A stretch of 64,000 bases of DNA from Echinococcus granulosus (lineage: Eukaryota > Platyhelminthes > Cestoda > Cyclophyllidea > Taeniidae). The stretch's first letter is position 1. Each line of letters begins with the position of its first letter. Positions 21,601-32,600 of this stretch are shown in pieces. The stretch lies in assembly GCF_000524195.1 (NCBI RefSeq), contig NW_020170405.1, positions 352,970-416,969 of the forward strand. The letters are read 5' to 3'. Made by a program: the position numbers and the translations under genes. Below the pieces are notes generated by a model, which searched no databases, was not told the origin of the DNA, and saw only the letters and a list, made by a program, of their open reading frames with translations.

Positions 21601-24597
21601 GACCTTTCCTCTGTGATGGCTGAGGGCTGTGTGCTGCAAATACTGTGATTAAACACAAGAAAATTCATGTGCACCAAATCTGACTCAAAACAATGAGTGT
21701 TTAATTTCATAAAAAATATGACGGAATGGCCGAATACGGATTTCAGCTAAGACACAAGTAGTCCTAGGTGAGTGCTTTAACATTTATGCTTTGTTGAAAT
21801 TATCGTGAAACTATCTTCATAGAGGTAAAACAGTAAAACTGGGGAACATTTGGCCACTTTAGTTAATGCCTAGACAGTGACAGTTCCAGTTCTGGTGGTT
21901 CATGGCATCGTAACAAAAGTAATAAGGATTTCACTAGACTGGCCAATCTGATTGAGGTGTTGTGAATCACCCAAGGCTTGGTCACTTTCTGACCTGTGAA
22001 AATTGCCATTAGAAGGCTAGTCCGCTATAATTCTCCCTTAGCAATGCTGAGTTAAATCGGGATGAATTTTTTTCTTTAATTTAACGCTTTCACCGAGGAA
22101 GAAAGCTGCTATATTTATCATGTCCTACCAATGCCTACTAATGTGTTGTGCTGTCAGAGCAATCTTGTACTTGACAAAGCTCACTGCGGTTTCCAATTCT
22201 AGACTAGTGGGTTATGTGCCAATTATTGTTCTGCGGACGTGAGAAGTGGAGGAACTTTAATTCATTGGGACAGTTTTTTGCGATACGAATTTGAAGCATC
22301 TCTGTCAAGTAATTCTCACTACGTAAAGAAGTCGTTGAGAAAATATGAGAGATGGGAGCAAGGCATTTCCATCGAGACATTGGTTCAGTCGAGTGCTTGT
22401 CACTCGGTAGTCATTAGGGGGATGATTATTTGGCTAATTACGGCTTTGAAAAGTGGTGGCGTGTGTGAAAATTTGCTAGATTTATTACCATGCCTTCGCA
22501 ATTTGGTTAATTTGATTCATGGAAATAAAATTTCCCAGTGAGCGCTATACTCAGCATCAGATAGGGAGTATGGAGATTCATTGTTATTTTATGCGTTGCT
22601 GAGTCAATTGTGGAACCCATAATGTCATCTGGGGGACCACTTACGTCAGGTACTAACTGCCTTCATCTCTTCAATGGGCACTGATAATTTGAAATTCGCC
22701 TTGAGATTTTATCAAGTTTTTTTTCTAATTGAAGCAAGGGCTCAATTTAATAAACTTCATATGCCATTGCAATTCAAGTAGAAATTGGGTTCCCTCGGTN
22801 TTTTACCCCCCCCCCCCCCCTCCCCTCTAATCACACCGTTCATTAGAGCTAGAGTTTGATTATACGCGTGCAATGAATCAACTAAATGACTCGTAAGTGC
22901 TTTAATATAAGTAAAATTGCTTATGCCTCATCATCTATGCACTTTTCTCTCAAGGTACTGTCAATCCCCTTGACATACAAGAATGGCTCCCTGGTTTGAA
23001 AGAAGACCAGTATTTACTTACTGATTCATTTTATCAAATTTCCTAATGTATATTTAATCAGTTTTTATCAGCTTATCATTAGACAGGCGAATACTTGCAC
23101 TTCAACTAGCATTAAATCTGGGAATGAAAATTGACACTAGGTGACAGAAGCCCTTGTCGTTAAGTGCTATCTCAGATCATCAAAAATATGCGACTTGTGA
23201 TTATGTAAATCGATAACATATCTAAAAATATAAATGGACGAAATTCTTCAGGTCTAGGTCTAATTAATTACCGCAAAGCATTGGTTCATCTTTTGGCAAT
23301 TAGCCATTCTTGTAAACAGATCATTGGATTTCTTCTTATTCGAATGGATTCATTTTTTAGATCGCACCAAAAATTCGACAATATGTTCTACTTTTACTGA
23401 TGCTAAGTCTCCTGACACTTTCGGATATTAACAGTGTCGAGTCGAAAAAGAAGTATTTTTTCCACTTCTTCCCAGGTTTTGGATGACGTGGGTTCTTGGT
23501 GGTGCCTGCGAGCCCCCTCTGGTCGTACGGGACACGTCCCAAAGACGCATCTCGAGATTATTCCAAATCCCGCCAAGGAGGCCGAACGGTTTAACGACCA
23601 ACCCATTGATCCTATTGTTGTGAAGGTACCCGTAATCGTCAAGGCCTCAGTTCAGCATCAAGAAGTTGAAGAGCAGGTTAAGTCAAGTGCTCCGAAGAAG
23701 CCAGTCACACCACTACCCACCATACCGCCATCAGAGTCAACTCCTCCACCGAAAAAGCCCGAATCTCTGGTTCCTGCACAGAGCGAACAGAAAGTCACTC
23801 CTGTCCCACCCCCTCAACCTATTTTCCCTCCTCCCATGAGCTACCATGATAGACCACCCTACCATACGGTGGTGAAGGAGGTCATTCGGGAAGTGCAGCC
23901 TCATCGCCACTATCGTCGTGCAAAGTCGAGGCACCAGAGCAAACGGGACACATCTCCAGTGTACTCCGACGGATCAGGCAGCTCCCGCACTTCCAAGACT
24001 AGCTCATCTTCAGGCGTCGCCTCGTGGATCTCTGACGGCGGGTACGAGAGGACGTTTCAGCGTCAGCAGCCTCCCTCTCGACATCGACGTCCAAAACCAC
24101 AACCACAACAACAACGCTCTACTCACCGTTCCGTGCCTCAGCCTTCAAAACCCCCGGAACCGTCGACACCGTCACACCCATCGGGACAATGCTGCCATAG
24201 CGGAGCTAGAAACTCCAACTGTCGGTACAGGAGCGTGTGCTGTTACTCGTCAGCTCATTCACGAGCCCGCTCTTCAATAACAGAAATGTCACATCGTGGA
24301 TCGAGTAAAAAGGAACAATCACAGCAGTTGCAGCAGCCCCAACAGCCGCAACAACCGATGATAATTCTGCTTGAGGCACCAAAACAGGAAGCCCCACAGC
24401 CTGCCCAAATGGCTGAGGAGCAGTCAGCGGATGATTACTACGATCCTAATAATCAGCCGCAAATCTCGATTGTGCTTCCCCCCAACGCACAGGTCACACC
24501 CCAGCTGTCTGCCTACACCCAGCTACAGCAACCGCAGTACGCACAAGCGCCCATGTACTACAACTGGTCGCCGCAATACTACCAGGGCTATGCGTGA
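18654..24597 (+). CDS. EPS8-like SH3-domain adaptor, 5' part not resolved
   Basis: Two exons are secure: 21286-21361 and 23476-24597 (stop TGA). They join in phase to give an SH3 domain. It begins with the EPS8-like ARNDKELSVQPGEFFEV, continues DDVGSWWCLRAPSG, and ends GHVPKTHLEIIP. EPS8 proteins link receptor signalling to actin remodelling. A further candidate exon at 18654-18735 (QPELEEFFESVHERMK) has a good acceptor and a compatible phase (AG plus T), but its family match is not clear. The remaining 5' exons, with the PTB domain expected in EPS8, were not found. After the SH3 the last exon encodes about 320 residues rich in Pro, Gln, Ser and His, with a PxxP stretch and a final YYNWSPQYYQGYA. 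I see no match there to the C-terminal actin-regulating region of vertebrate EPS8. The intron at 21362-23475 contains a lone N at 22800 beside a poly-C run. Confidence 0.65.
20190..20210 (+). repeat. GA microsatellite
   Basis: A short (GA)n run of about nine units lies between the EPS8-like candidate exons. Nothing suggests a function. Confidence 0.8.
22800..22821 (+). repeat. Ambiguous base followed by a poly-C tract
   Basis: A single N is followed by TTTTA and a run of about fifteen C. The ambiguity probably marks uncertain homopolymer length in the assembly. It lies within the SH3 intron and does not affect coding sequence. Confidence 0.85.
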
Positions 24598-25553
24598 TGG
24601 AATGAGAAAGGCGGTTTCTTGACTTGATGGTCACTTTGTCAATTGACTTATTTCTCTTTTGTCTTCCTAACTATCTTAAGCAGTTAATTTTTTTTTCTGA
24701 AGAAGTAATACGGTGGCGCTTCGAACTGAGACAACGTGTTACCAACCTGTGGGAAGTAATTTTTGGCTCCACTGGATGTACTTAGGTTGATGGAGTAAAA
24801 CATCCTTATTTTCTTCAATTCTTTTGTAGTTTATTCAACTTTGATTTAGCTTATAATCTGGTATCTCATTGGCTTGCTTGAGAAGGTGTGATCATTGAGT
24901 TATCGAAATGACTTTTGAGGAGATATCTAAGTCAGATTTACACCCTTGATTCCTTTAGTAATTACGGCGTAATCTTGCTTCTGCTGCTGCTACAGTTGTC
25001 CTGAATGTAACAATATAGAAAAATGAGAAGAATCTGAATCGAGGTATTAGGTGGTTTTTTGCTGTATTAAAGTTTGATTGAACAAAAGGTGGATAACTAG
25101 ATCAGAACTGAGATGAAGCACCTTAAAATAATAGAAATTTTGGAATTTGTTGAGCGAAGACTTAATGTTGAATCTCAGCACTTTACGTCAACTTCTTAAT
25201 GGTAGGTTTTGGCATTGAATTTGTGGACAAGAGCCCTTAAGAGGTAGGCGTCTGAAGTCACGTAGCAGCTAATCACGAATAAGAATTTGGTATCGCTACG
25301 AAATTGTCAAATATATATATATAATATGTATATATATTTGCTTTTAAGTTATATGAAATGGTACAGATGTGTGAATCTGGCTTAATACGATTTTGCTGGG
25401 ATTTTTTTGCAAGTAAGCCATTTGTGTGAGTGGGCTGTGCATAAATTTTGGTATTGATACACATATGTGTATATTACAACTTATTATAATCCTTAAATTA
25501 CAGCGCGAAAGAATGTAATGAGTGTTATTGAGTAATCAAGAAAGAGAGGCACT
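24598..25553. other. 3' flank of the EPS8-like gene, with an AT microsatellite
   Basis: Presumed 3' UTR and intergenic DNA. A TA-rich simple repeat (TATATATATATAA...TATATATATA) occurs at about 25310-25338. No gene is supported. Confidence 0.4.
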
Positions 25554-26512
25554 TGTAGCGACTCCGGTCTTTCCTGAAGACGAAAGAAAAAATAATACAG
25601 GAGTAGAATATGTCTCCGTGTGGAGAAGGGTTGGGTGCTACTGGCTAAGCCCTGAGGTACAATGGTGTAGCCCTAAGTGGCTCGCTGCCAAAACCGAGAG
25701 TTAAGCAAACAAAGCATTAAGTAGCTCGTCCCCTCTTTTGAGCGTCGTCTCCCGCGCTCCCCTTGGTCAACTGCCCGCATCTGCCATCACAGTGTTGTTG
25801 GTGTCGTAAGGAAAAAAAACACCCATGAGCCATTTATCGAATTCGCATGCAACTGAGATATTTGACCACAATGTCAGCGGTTCTTCTTGCCATTTCTACT
25901 GGATCTGGTGTATCGTTTTGTACGGGAACTACATTAAGGGGAGGAGAAATGTGCTGACGATCTCATATGCCCATCAGCAGTCGTAGGAACACTAGCATAA
26001 AAGCAAATAACGGGTGTTAACATCCCATCAAATCATCCTTGTGACTTTGTCCTCACTTCAGTGCTGCCCAGCCACATCTATCCGGGTTCTATGCGGCTGG
26101 TAGACAGGTGGAGGGGCATCGTGTTTTTACGGTTAGTTTCGCTTCACTTGCTGATAGCATTCCTGTAAATCAAGGGACTAGAGTAGTCACCGAAGGTTGA
26201 TGTCAATTTAAACTCTTCCGTTAGGGGTCGTCACGGACTCACCCATCCTCACCATAGGGCTTTCTCCCATCAAGGTTTAGCATTCAGGAATGAAGGGGGT
26301 TTACTTTCCATTGCCACTAATGCAACTCTCTGAATCTTTCCGGAAGGCGAAAAAGTCATAATACTAGAGCAGAATATGTATTGCCGACGTACAGAAGAAC
26401 TGGGGGCTTCTTTCGCGTCCCGGAGGCCATTCCGCTAAGCAGAAGTACAAAGACATGGCCTTAAGTGACCACGAAACCAAAATGAAGTTGGACGAATAAC
26501 CAAAGTATTATG
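25554..26512 (+). mobile_element. TRIM-like element 1: LTR, about 600-base non-coding interior, LTR
   Basis: A 5' LTR (25554 to about 25720, starting TGTAGCGACTCC) and a directly repeated, diverged 3' LTR (about 26322-26512) flank an interior with no coding ORF. The interior shares several blocks with element 2: TTTTGAGCGTCGTC (25736-25749), a block around CCCAGCCACATCTATC near 26068, and another around GTTAGGGGTCGTCACG near 26221. Direct terminal repeats with TG...CA-type ends, a total under 1.1 kb and no gag-pol fit a terminal-repeat retrotransposon in miniature. Confidence 0.7.
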
Positions 26513-27854
26513 CTGCTTATAATGCTCGAACAACGAATTGTTTGGAAACGCAGAATTTCTCCCAACGCACCATCTTTCAAAGTCGACCATGAACCGACTA
26601 CGTTCGGACTCTCAAACCCAACTAACACGGAGAATCCTGGAATGTAAGCGAAAATAGCATTGCGTATTGAACACATTCAGAAAGCCTAGCTCATTTCCAC
26701 AGCTGAAATAATTCCGGTTACCTTATCCAATCATGAAAGTGGGAGGTAAATTACACGCTTCAGTATCTTTGCGAAGGTGAAATATTACATGAAGTGCCTA
26801 ATGAAGAATTGAAAACGCCTCCAAGAGATGTGACCCCTAAAACCGCTGCATACCCAAAAAGCAACATATTAATTACCCTCATAGATGACAATAAATTAGG
26901 TATTAGGGTAGGAATGAGTGGAATGTCATCAAAATCTGGTGAGAAGAGTATCTTTGGTGGGGCGGCTTGACACTTGTGTGCATACCGCACAGGTATGGGT
27001 GGAGCTGATTCATTAGTACTAGCTGATTCATGTATCTTGATAGAGAATCCCACTGACTTTGATTATGAGTGAAAAAATAAATCATATTCTATTATGGGAT
27101 TATATTTAAGGTCAAAGTAATTCCAACAATTGGTAGATAATTCGCCTCGCCATTCTTCCACCTATGTCTTGTGTAGTTGTTCGGTCAGTCTGCCAATTTC
27201 CTATCGTGTATACCTATAAATGACCTGGATAGTGAATCTACTAAGGAATGCAACTGACTTGAGACAGTTTTTAAGCATTATTATGAGGAAGCTACTATTA
27301 GTATTTATAATTAGTTCACTATTGATACATAAAATTGTATTGCTTTTCTAGGAGTACCTGTTATATTTGTGTTGATTGTAAAGAATCGCTATGGTTTAAA
27401 ACAGACAGTGTAGTTCATAGGAATCACTAAGTAGGAAATCGCACACAAAGCATCAGATGATTAATTTGTCACGCAGAACATACTGAGCTCAGCATGTTGC
27501 TCTTTTACGTGACATCAAGTTGCGGTGGTAAAAACACTTTATTCACTGATTCCAAGCACCTTGCTCATGGCTGAAGGGGATCACACACTTGAGGCAGAAG
27601 ATGAGGCACTAAAGGCACGAGCTGTTGGCGCGTGGAGCCCCATCCACTCAAGTGCATGACGCCCCATCAAGCCGCATTCGACTTCTGATTGTGGTGCCAC
27701 ACCTCGTGATTGAAAATTTTAATTGGATTCACGCATTTAATTCTTTTATTTAAAAGTCCACTGAGTAACATACATTTCTCGCTATTCTTTGGTTTTTGAG
27801 TAAAATGTATTCGCATTTTCAAGTGTTTGTGAAAGATTATCAATAAGGTCATCT
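26513..27854. other. Spacer between two TRIM-like elements
   Basis: AT-rich sequence with a few short ORFs (26760-27053 minus and others) that lack splice signals or recognisable similarity. I see no gene. Confidence 0.4.
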
Positions 27855-28904
27855 TGCAGCGCCCCAAGACATCCCTTAAGACGAAAGAAGACAAACAATT
27901 CGGGCAGAATATGCATCGCCTACGTACAGAAGGACTTGGTGGCTACTAGCATGGCCCAAAGGCCAGGCCGTGGGCCAGAGTTACAACGGCGGGGCACCCA
28001 AGTAACCTCTTTATCAAGGCCGAGAGTTAAACAAGCAATCGACGTATTGTGCAACCCCTCTCCGCTTTTGAGCGTCGTCCTCGGCGCTTCCCTTAGTTAA
28101 CTTTGCTTGATGGCCGCAAAACTTAGTTGATGCTGCAAGGAGAAATACACAGAAGCCAACCTCACCAATCATCGAATTCTTGTGCAATTGCAAAAATACT
28201 TGACCGTAACATACTAATTCTCCTTTACATTTCTCTTGATTATAGTTTTCTTCCTGTTTGGGAAATGAATTCGGGGAAGGGGAAATGGACTGGCCATCAG
28301 GAGTGCCCATAGCTAGTCGCTAGAATTTCTCCACTCTGCGTTGTCCTCATTTCAGAGATGCCCAGCCATATCTATCTAAGTTCTATCAAGCTACCATAGA
28401 AGTGGACGAGGCATCGCGTTTTCAAATATTTGATTTCTTCATGCAGGAAAGTTAGCTTCGTAACTATTTTTTTCAGATGGCTCACGGGTAATGAGACCTC
28501 AGTTGTTAATAACCTTCCTGCAGACCACGGGAATGGAGTAGTTGTCGAAGGTAGACATTTTCATCTATTCTGTTAAGAGGCATCACGTAATCTCCATCCG
28601 CAGTATATGCAATTCATCCGCCCAATTACGGCTTATCACCCATCAGCAGAAATCAAGACAAGTTCTGTGAGATCATTTTCGCCTTCCTTTGCCACCAATT
28701 TATCATCTCAAGACTTCCCTGAAGACGAAAGAATACAATACCAGGGGAGAATGTATATGTATATATTATCAACCTACGGTAGGGCTTGGGGCCTCTTGCA
28801 TCGCCCAGGGGCCAGCACACTCGGCAAAGGCACAATGCTAAAGTACCCAAGTGGCCTCTTTACTAAAACGAAGAATTAAACAAATTAACAACTAGACTAT
28901 TACA
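27855..28904 (+). mobile_element. TRIM-like element 2: LTR, non-coding interior, LTR
   Basis: The 5' LTR (27855 to about 28051, starting TGCAGCGCCCC) and the 3' LTR (about 28701-28904, ending ACTAGACTATTACA) are in direct orientation. The conserved interior block TTTTGAGCGTCGTC lies at 28066-28079, about 15 bases after the LTR, the same spacing as in element 1. Other blocks shared with element 1 include CCCAGCCATATCTATC near 28362 and GTTAAGAGGCATCACG near 28574. Total length is about 1050 bases with no protein-coding frame, so the element must depend on enzymes made elsewhere. Confidence 0.72.
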
Positions 28905-29565
28905 ATCTTCCTAAAATGCCTTCCTTGGATTTTACGTTACAACAACACTAGTTAATGAGTAGCAGCTAAGTTTTAATTAAAAGCCGTCGCATTTGTTCAT
29001 TTTTTACAAACTACTTAAATATATTACTCAGAATTGCGTAGGTGATGATTTTTTAAACCTTAAGTAATTAGGAGAGAGAAAAAGTACCGAGAACTAAATG
29101 CCATTATAGCCACATATTGCACTTTTAAGACTGTATGGCAACAGCTCAATGATTTGGCTGCTTCAAGGATTTTTCCAAAAGTCTAGGGTGTGCGAGAAAC
29201 TCTTGTATGCTGACTAGACTGGCGCTATTAGACAGACTTTCTGTAGCACAGGCACTTATGTTAATCTGCTTATGCGTAAACACGTGTGAGATTGCATTGT
29301 GACTTTAATCGGCAGAACTGCAATTCCACCCTCCTTTAAGCATGCTGCTTCCTTGAAGCAATGGAAACTTGCATCTTAACACATAATCATTGAACGAGAG
29401 CAGGTTTTCTAAACTGTTATAAGCCTTTATAATGATTAAGCTAACCAATTTTGCTATAATGGTTGAACCCAAAAAAGGTGAGTTCGTACAGTTTGAAAAT
29501 TAACTTCAAAAGTATTTTTTTAGACTAAATATAAGCATAAAACAAATTATCATAAATACCCCAAT
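28905..29565. other. Intergenic, no feature seen
   Basis: AT-rich sequence between LTR copies. No ORF, RNA gene or repeat could be supported. Confidence 0.4.
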
Positions 29566-29764
29566 TATAGACCCTGAGTACTTCACTGAAGACCAACGAC
29601 GACATAATACTCGGGCAGAATATGTAAATTCGACATCAGAAGGGCTTGCAGGCTACTGGCATGGCCCGAAGGCCAGTCCACCCGGCGAAAGTACACTGGT
29701 GAAGCACCCAAGTGGTCCCTCTTCCCAAACCGGGAGTTAAAAAAAAAACAACTAACGCATTAAA
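29566..29764 (+). repeat. TRIM-type solo LTR
   Basis: A diverged full-length LTR copy running from TATAGACCCTGAG to CAACTAACGCATTAAA. It keeps the core ATACTCGGGCAGAATATGTA and GGCTACTGGCATGGCCC. No interior sequence follows, so it is a solo LTR. Confidence 0.7.
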
Positions 29765-30049
29765 ACATGATTTGGGGTGTTTCAGTTCGTTGATAGGTAA
29801 TTATTTATTTCCGATTTATTCGGTGCTAGTCATTTAGAACAAGCATACAAATCACTTAACCATTCTCCTGATAGTAAAAATGAAACAATACTTGAAATTT
29901 AGAGAGGAATGCTGCATTAATACTCCACTTCCTCTATCAGCTTTATTTCAAAGATATGAAAATTTTTAATTGTTATACTTTACTTGGTTAACTCTTCAAT
30001 TTGGGAAAGTGGACACTTAAGGCTCCGCTAATGCACTTAAAAACATGTT

Positions 30050-30135
30050 GGAAGCCCCTCATTAATTCTGTGCGTTGGTAATGCAATTTCTTCCTCAGTA
30101 TTGTGGCTCCTTTCGACTTCGAGGTAGACCAAGCT
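30050..30135 (-). repeat. Partial TRIM LTR fragment
   Basis: A degenerate fragment in minus orientation keeps the 5' half of the LTR. It is recognisable by GGTAATGCA, CAGTATTGTGGCTCC and TTTCGACTTCGAGG. The 3' half is missing. Confidence 0.45.
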
Positions 30136-30433
30136 TTTTCAGAAGGGCGATATTCTTATTTAAGATTTGGCTTTAAGCAATCAAGGATTTTTAAATAAGC
30201 CAAATTTAATTCAGATCATCAATCAGTGGCAAAAATATGCATTTTTTCAGCATTGACATCTGAATGTTAAATCAAATAAAGAAAAGTATAAAACCAACCC
30301 AGCCAGTCGTTCAACACGTTACTAGGACAAGAAGAAGTTGCTAAGATTTCTGCTTAATTACTGGCCCTTTTTACGATAAAAAAGTTAATTCACAGGGCAA
30401 TAAATAGTGAAACCAATACGCGCCTCAATCGCA

Positions 30434-30490
30434 CGATAAAATGCTGTTTTTCTGGCTTGCAGAACACAGCATAGAAAAAGCATTTATCGT
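30434..30490. repeat. Imperfect hairpin, about 17-base arms
   Basis: CGATAAAATGCTGTTTTTCT and AGAAAAAGCATTTATCG are nearly complementary across a loop of about 20 bases. The structure ends about 145 bases upstream of the orphan gene at 30635. It might be a small inverted-repeat relic or a structured regulatory element. Confidence 0.4.
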
Positions 30491-30634
30491 AGGCGAAAGA
30501 ACAGTGTCTCTGCAACCTATCACTGCGTGATAACTCACCAATTAAAAATCGATACTTTGAGGTCACAACACTGTTAACTACAATGCTAAAAGTCGAATTA
30601 TCGATTGGAAATTTCTATTTAACTCGTGATAAAA

Positions 30635-31990
30635 ATGGGTAATGGTGATTGCTCTGCGAGCAAATCCGATCCTCATGGTAGACACGAACAAACAGGCACT
30701 GCGCCTTGGAAAATGTGGAAACATCTTATCCTGAGAAGGAGGGTCTCCACCAGTGGATTGGACAAGATAATCGCGGCTCAAAACTCTAAAACTTCTACTT
30801 CTTTAAGAAATAAAGTCTTTGTCATCTCAGAGCTAAAAATTGTGAATATTTCCCCTCATCTTCACCCCAAGAGGCATTCATCTATGCAGACTGAGGAAAA
30901 TAGTTTGAGAAAGGAAAATGTTGGCTTTTGTCAAAAGAAATCGTTTGAAATATCGAAGCTGGTTACCTTGACCATCCGGCCTCGTATATGTTTATTAACT
31001 GAATCAACTGTGCAGGTAGGAGCAGTGACAGAAGCTGTATCAACTCAAACTTTAGACGTGAGAGAAAGAAAAAACAAAGACTTACTCGTTCATGCCAATT
31101 TCCAAAATTATGAACCAATTCCAGAATCTAAAAAACTTCAGCTGTTGGAAATCTTGCAGAGTAACCAGCCTTGTGAGCACATCAAAGGGAAGAGCACTAA
31201 ACAATCACAACCCGCTGGCCCGCGAACATTTGGTTATGGCGATTGCCAAAGTAGCGCCTCAAACACCGTGAATTTCGAGGATCAAGTAGGGGAGAAGAGA
31301 TGTAAGGAAACTAGCATTCTGATGGCTGCCTTTGAAGAAGAACTGAACCGCATTACTGATTCGATAAAAGTCTGCCACAACTCCGGCTGTAGTCCAAATA
31401 AACGAAGAAGACTGGACACCCGATGTAACCCACCCAAAGCCGACCAACATGTTTTCACCGATGAAATGCTGCAGAATGCCACAAGTGAATTAATCAAGGA
31501 ACTTGAACGAGTGAGAATGGGAAATATCAGAAGGAATGAGATCCCTCTCTCATCTTCAGCTGAAACTACAAATCGGCCGATGTTAAAAAGTTGTTTACCA
31601 AAGGCAGAGCACGACTGTGTCCTGGCGGATGGACAGACAAAGCATCAAGTAGATTTAAGCAGTACCAGTATGTGCTTGAAGAGTCAGATTAAAACTGACT
31701 CAAGAAAAACCGTGGAAGAGGTCGACAATCAAAAGACCCAACAATCAAATCAGGAGCTTGAAAAGGTAAAGTGTCTAGAAGAAAATAGGAAGTTAAGTCT
31801 ATCAGAGAGTGAAGGCACTTTGGAGCCTGACAACTTTGATTGGTTGGGATGGGTTAGACGAGTCACCCATGACGAGACCTTGACACCTCAACAGAAAGAC
31901 AGGGAATTAGACCGCATTGTTAACGCTATGATTGAACAACAAAACAAAAGGATACGTATTAAATTAAAGGCTAACCGACCTGTTGAATGA
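30635..31990 (+). CDS. Intronless 451-residue protein of unknown function
   Basis: One uninterrupted frame of 452 codons starts at AAAATGG (a good initiation context) and ends TGA at 31990. An AATAAA signal follows at 32068-32073. I do not recognise the family. The protein is hydrophilic and has no membrane span or signal peptide. It begins MGNGDCSAS, which satisfies the loose N-myristoylation pattern. Near its middle it carries a basic cluster, NKRRRLD, that could be a nuclear localisation signal. A charged stretch follows (ATSELIKELERVRMGNIRR). The last 55 residues look most like a folded, possibly conserved module (DNFDWLGWVRRVTHDETLTP, then a helix ending MIEQQNKRIRIKLK). It lies between TRIM LTR copies. 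The length makes a chance ORF very unlikely in DNA this AT-rich; a retrogene or lineage-specific gene are both possible. Confidence 0.75.
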   Translation: MGNGDCSASKSDPHGRHEQTGTAPWKMWKHLILRRRVSTSGLDKIIAAQNSKTSTSLRNKVFVISELKIVNISPHLHPKRHSSMQTEENSLRKENVGFCQKKSFEISKLVTLTIRPRICLLTESTVQVGAVTEAVSTQTLDVRERKNKDLLVHANFQNYEPIPESKKLQLLEILQSNQPCEHIKGKSTKQSQPAGPRTFGYGDCQSSASNTVNFEDQVGEKRCKETSILMAAFEEELNRITDSIKVCHNSGCSPNKRRRLDTRCNPPKADQHVFTDEMLQNATSELIKELERVRMGNIRRNEIPLSSSAETTNRPMLKSCLPKAEHDCVLADGQTKHQVDLSSTSMCLKSQIKTDSRKTVEEVDNQKTQQSNQELEKVKCLEENRKLSLSESEGTLEPDNFDWLGWVRRVTHDETLTPQQKDRELDRIVNAMIEQQNKRIRIKLKANRPVE

Positions 31991-32067
31991 ACACTTCTTT
32001 AGCAGTACAGCCAATTGCATAAACATCAAATTCTTTTATTTTTGAAACATAAATTTGTTTATAATTT

Positions 32068-32073
32068 AATAAA
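32068..32073 (+). terminator. Poly(A) signal AATAAA of the orphan gene
   Basis: A canonical AATAAA lies 78 bases after the stop codon of the 451-residue ORF, in an AT-rich 3' flank, consistent with a short 3' UTR. Confidence 0.5.
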
Positions 32074-32178
32074 TAGTTCTTTGGATATTCTCCAAGTTGT
32101 TCGGAAGTACTTGACAGAAAAATAGTAGGTGCCCATGTCATATTCCCCATTGATGTGTTCAAAACCTGCGCTGAATAC

Positions 32179-32371
32179 TGTAATACTGTTTTTTTACTCT
32201 CGGTTTTAGGAAAGGATTACTTAGGGCTCAGCCATTGTGTTGTCACGGAGCGGCCTGGCTTCTGGGTAGTGCTAGTAGCCACCATCCTTAGCTCTTCTTT
32301 ACATCAGCAATACCTTTGCTGTTTCTGTGGGGTAACTTCTTTCGTCTTTAGGAAAGACTCAGTGCACTACA
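32179..32371 (-). repeat. TRIM LTR, probably the 3' LTR of a partial minus-strand element
   Basis: A 193-base copy in minus orientation, from TGTAATACTG to AGTGCACTACA. The sequence that follows at 32440-32600 shares a block with the interior of the other elements (GACTCTTAACAGAAGAG at 32494-32510). The order therefore fits a 3' LTR plus part of an interior; I could not identify the 5' LTR beyond it. Confidence 0.65.
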
Positions 32372-32439
32372 TTGGTGGCAGCAGAGAGCGAATTCGATGC
32401 TAAAAGGCAAATACCTCTAATTTCTATTACTAAATTCTG

Positions 32440-32600
32440 TACCTTAGCGTGACGGAAGATGAACATATGCTACGAATGGGAGAATCTGCAATGACTCTTA
32501 ACAGAAGAGTTGAAAATGATGTCTGCTTGTCCGCAGGGATCCTATTGACACCTGAAGCGATACTAGCCGTGAACCATCTATAAAGTTAACATTCAAGTCA
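32440..32600 (-). mobile_element. TRIM interior fragment
   Basis: This block is closely similar to 36780-36960: both contain GGGAGAATCTGCAA, then CTCTTAACAGAAGAG or CTCCTAACAGAAGAG, then AAATGATGTCT. On the minus strand it matches the interior blocks of elements 1 and 2 around GTTAGGGGTCGTC. Confidence 0.55.

Noticed and set aside
22239..22541. 100-codon ORF inside the intron between the two SH3 exons
   Set aside because: The flanking exons join in phase without it, and it has no splice sites or family resemblance.
25522..28879. Short ORFs within LTR copies (for example 25522-25704 and 28607-28879)
   Set aside because: They are parts of the TRIM LTRs, and the frames are not conserved between copies.
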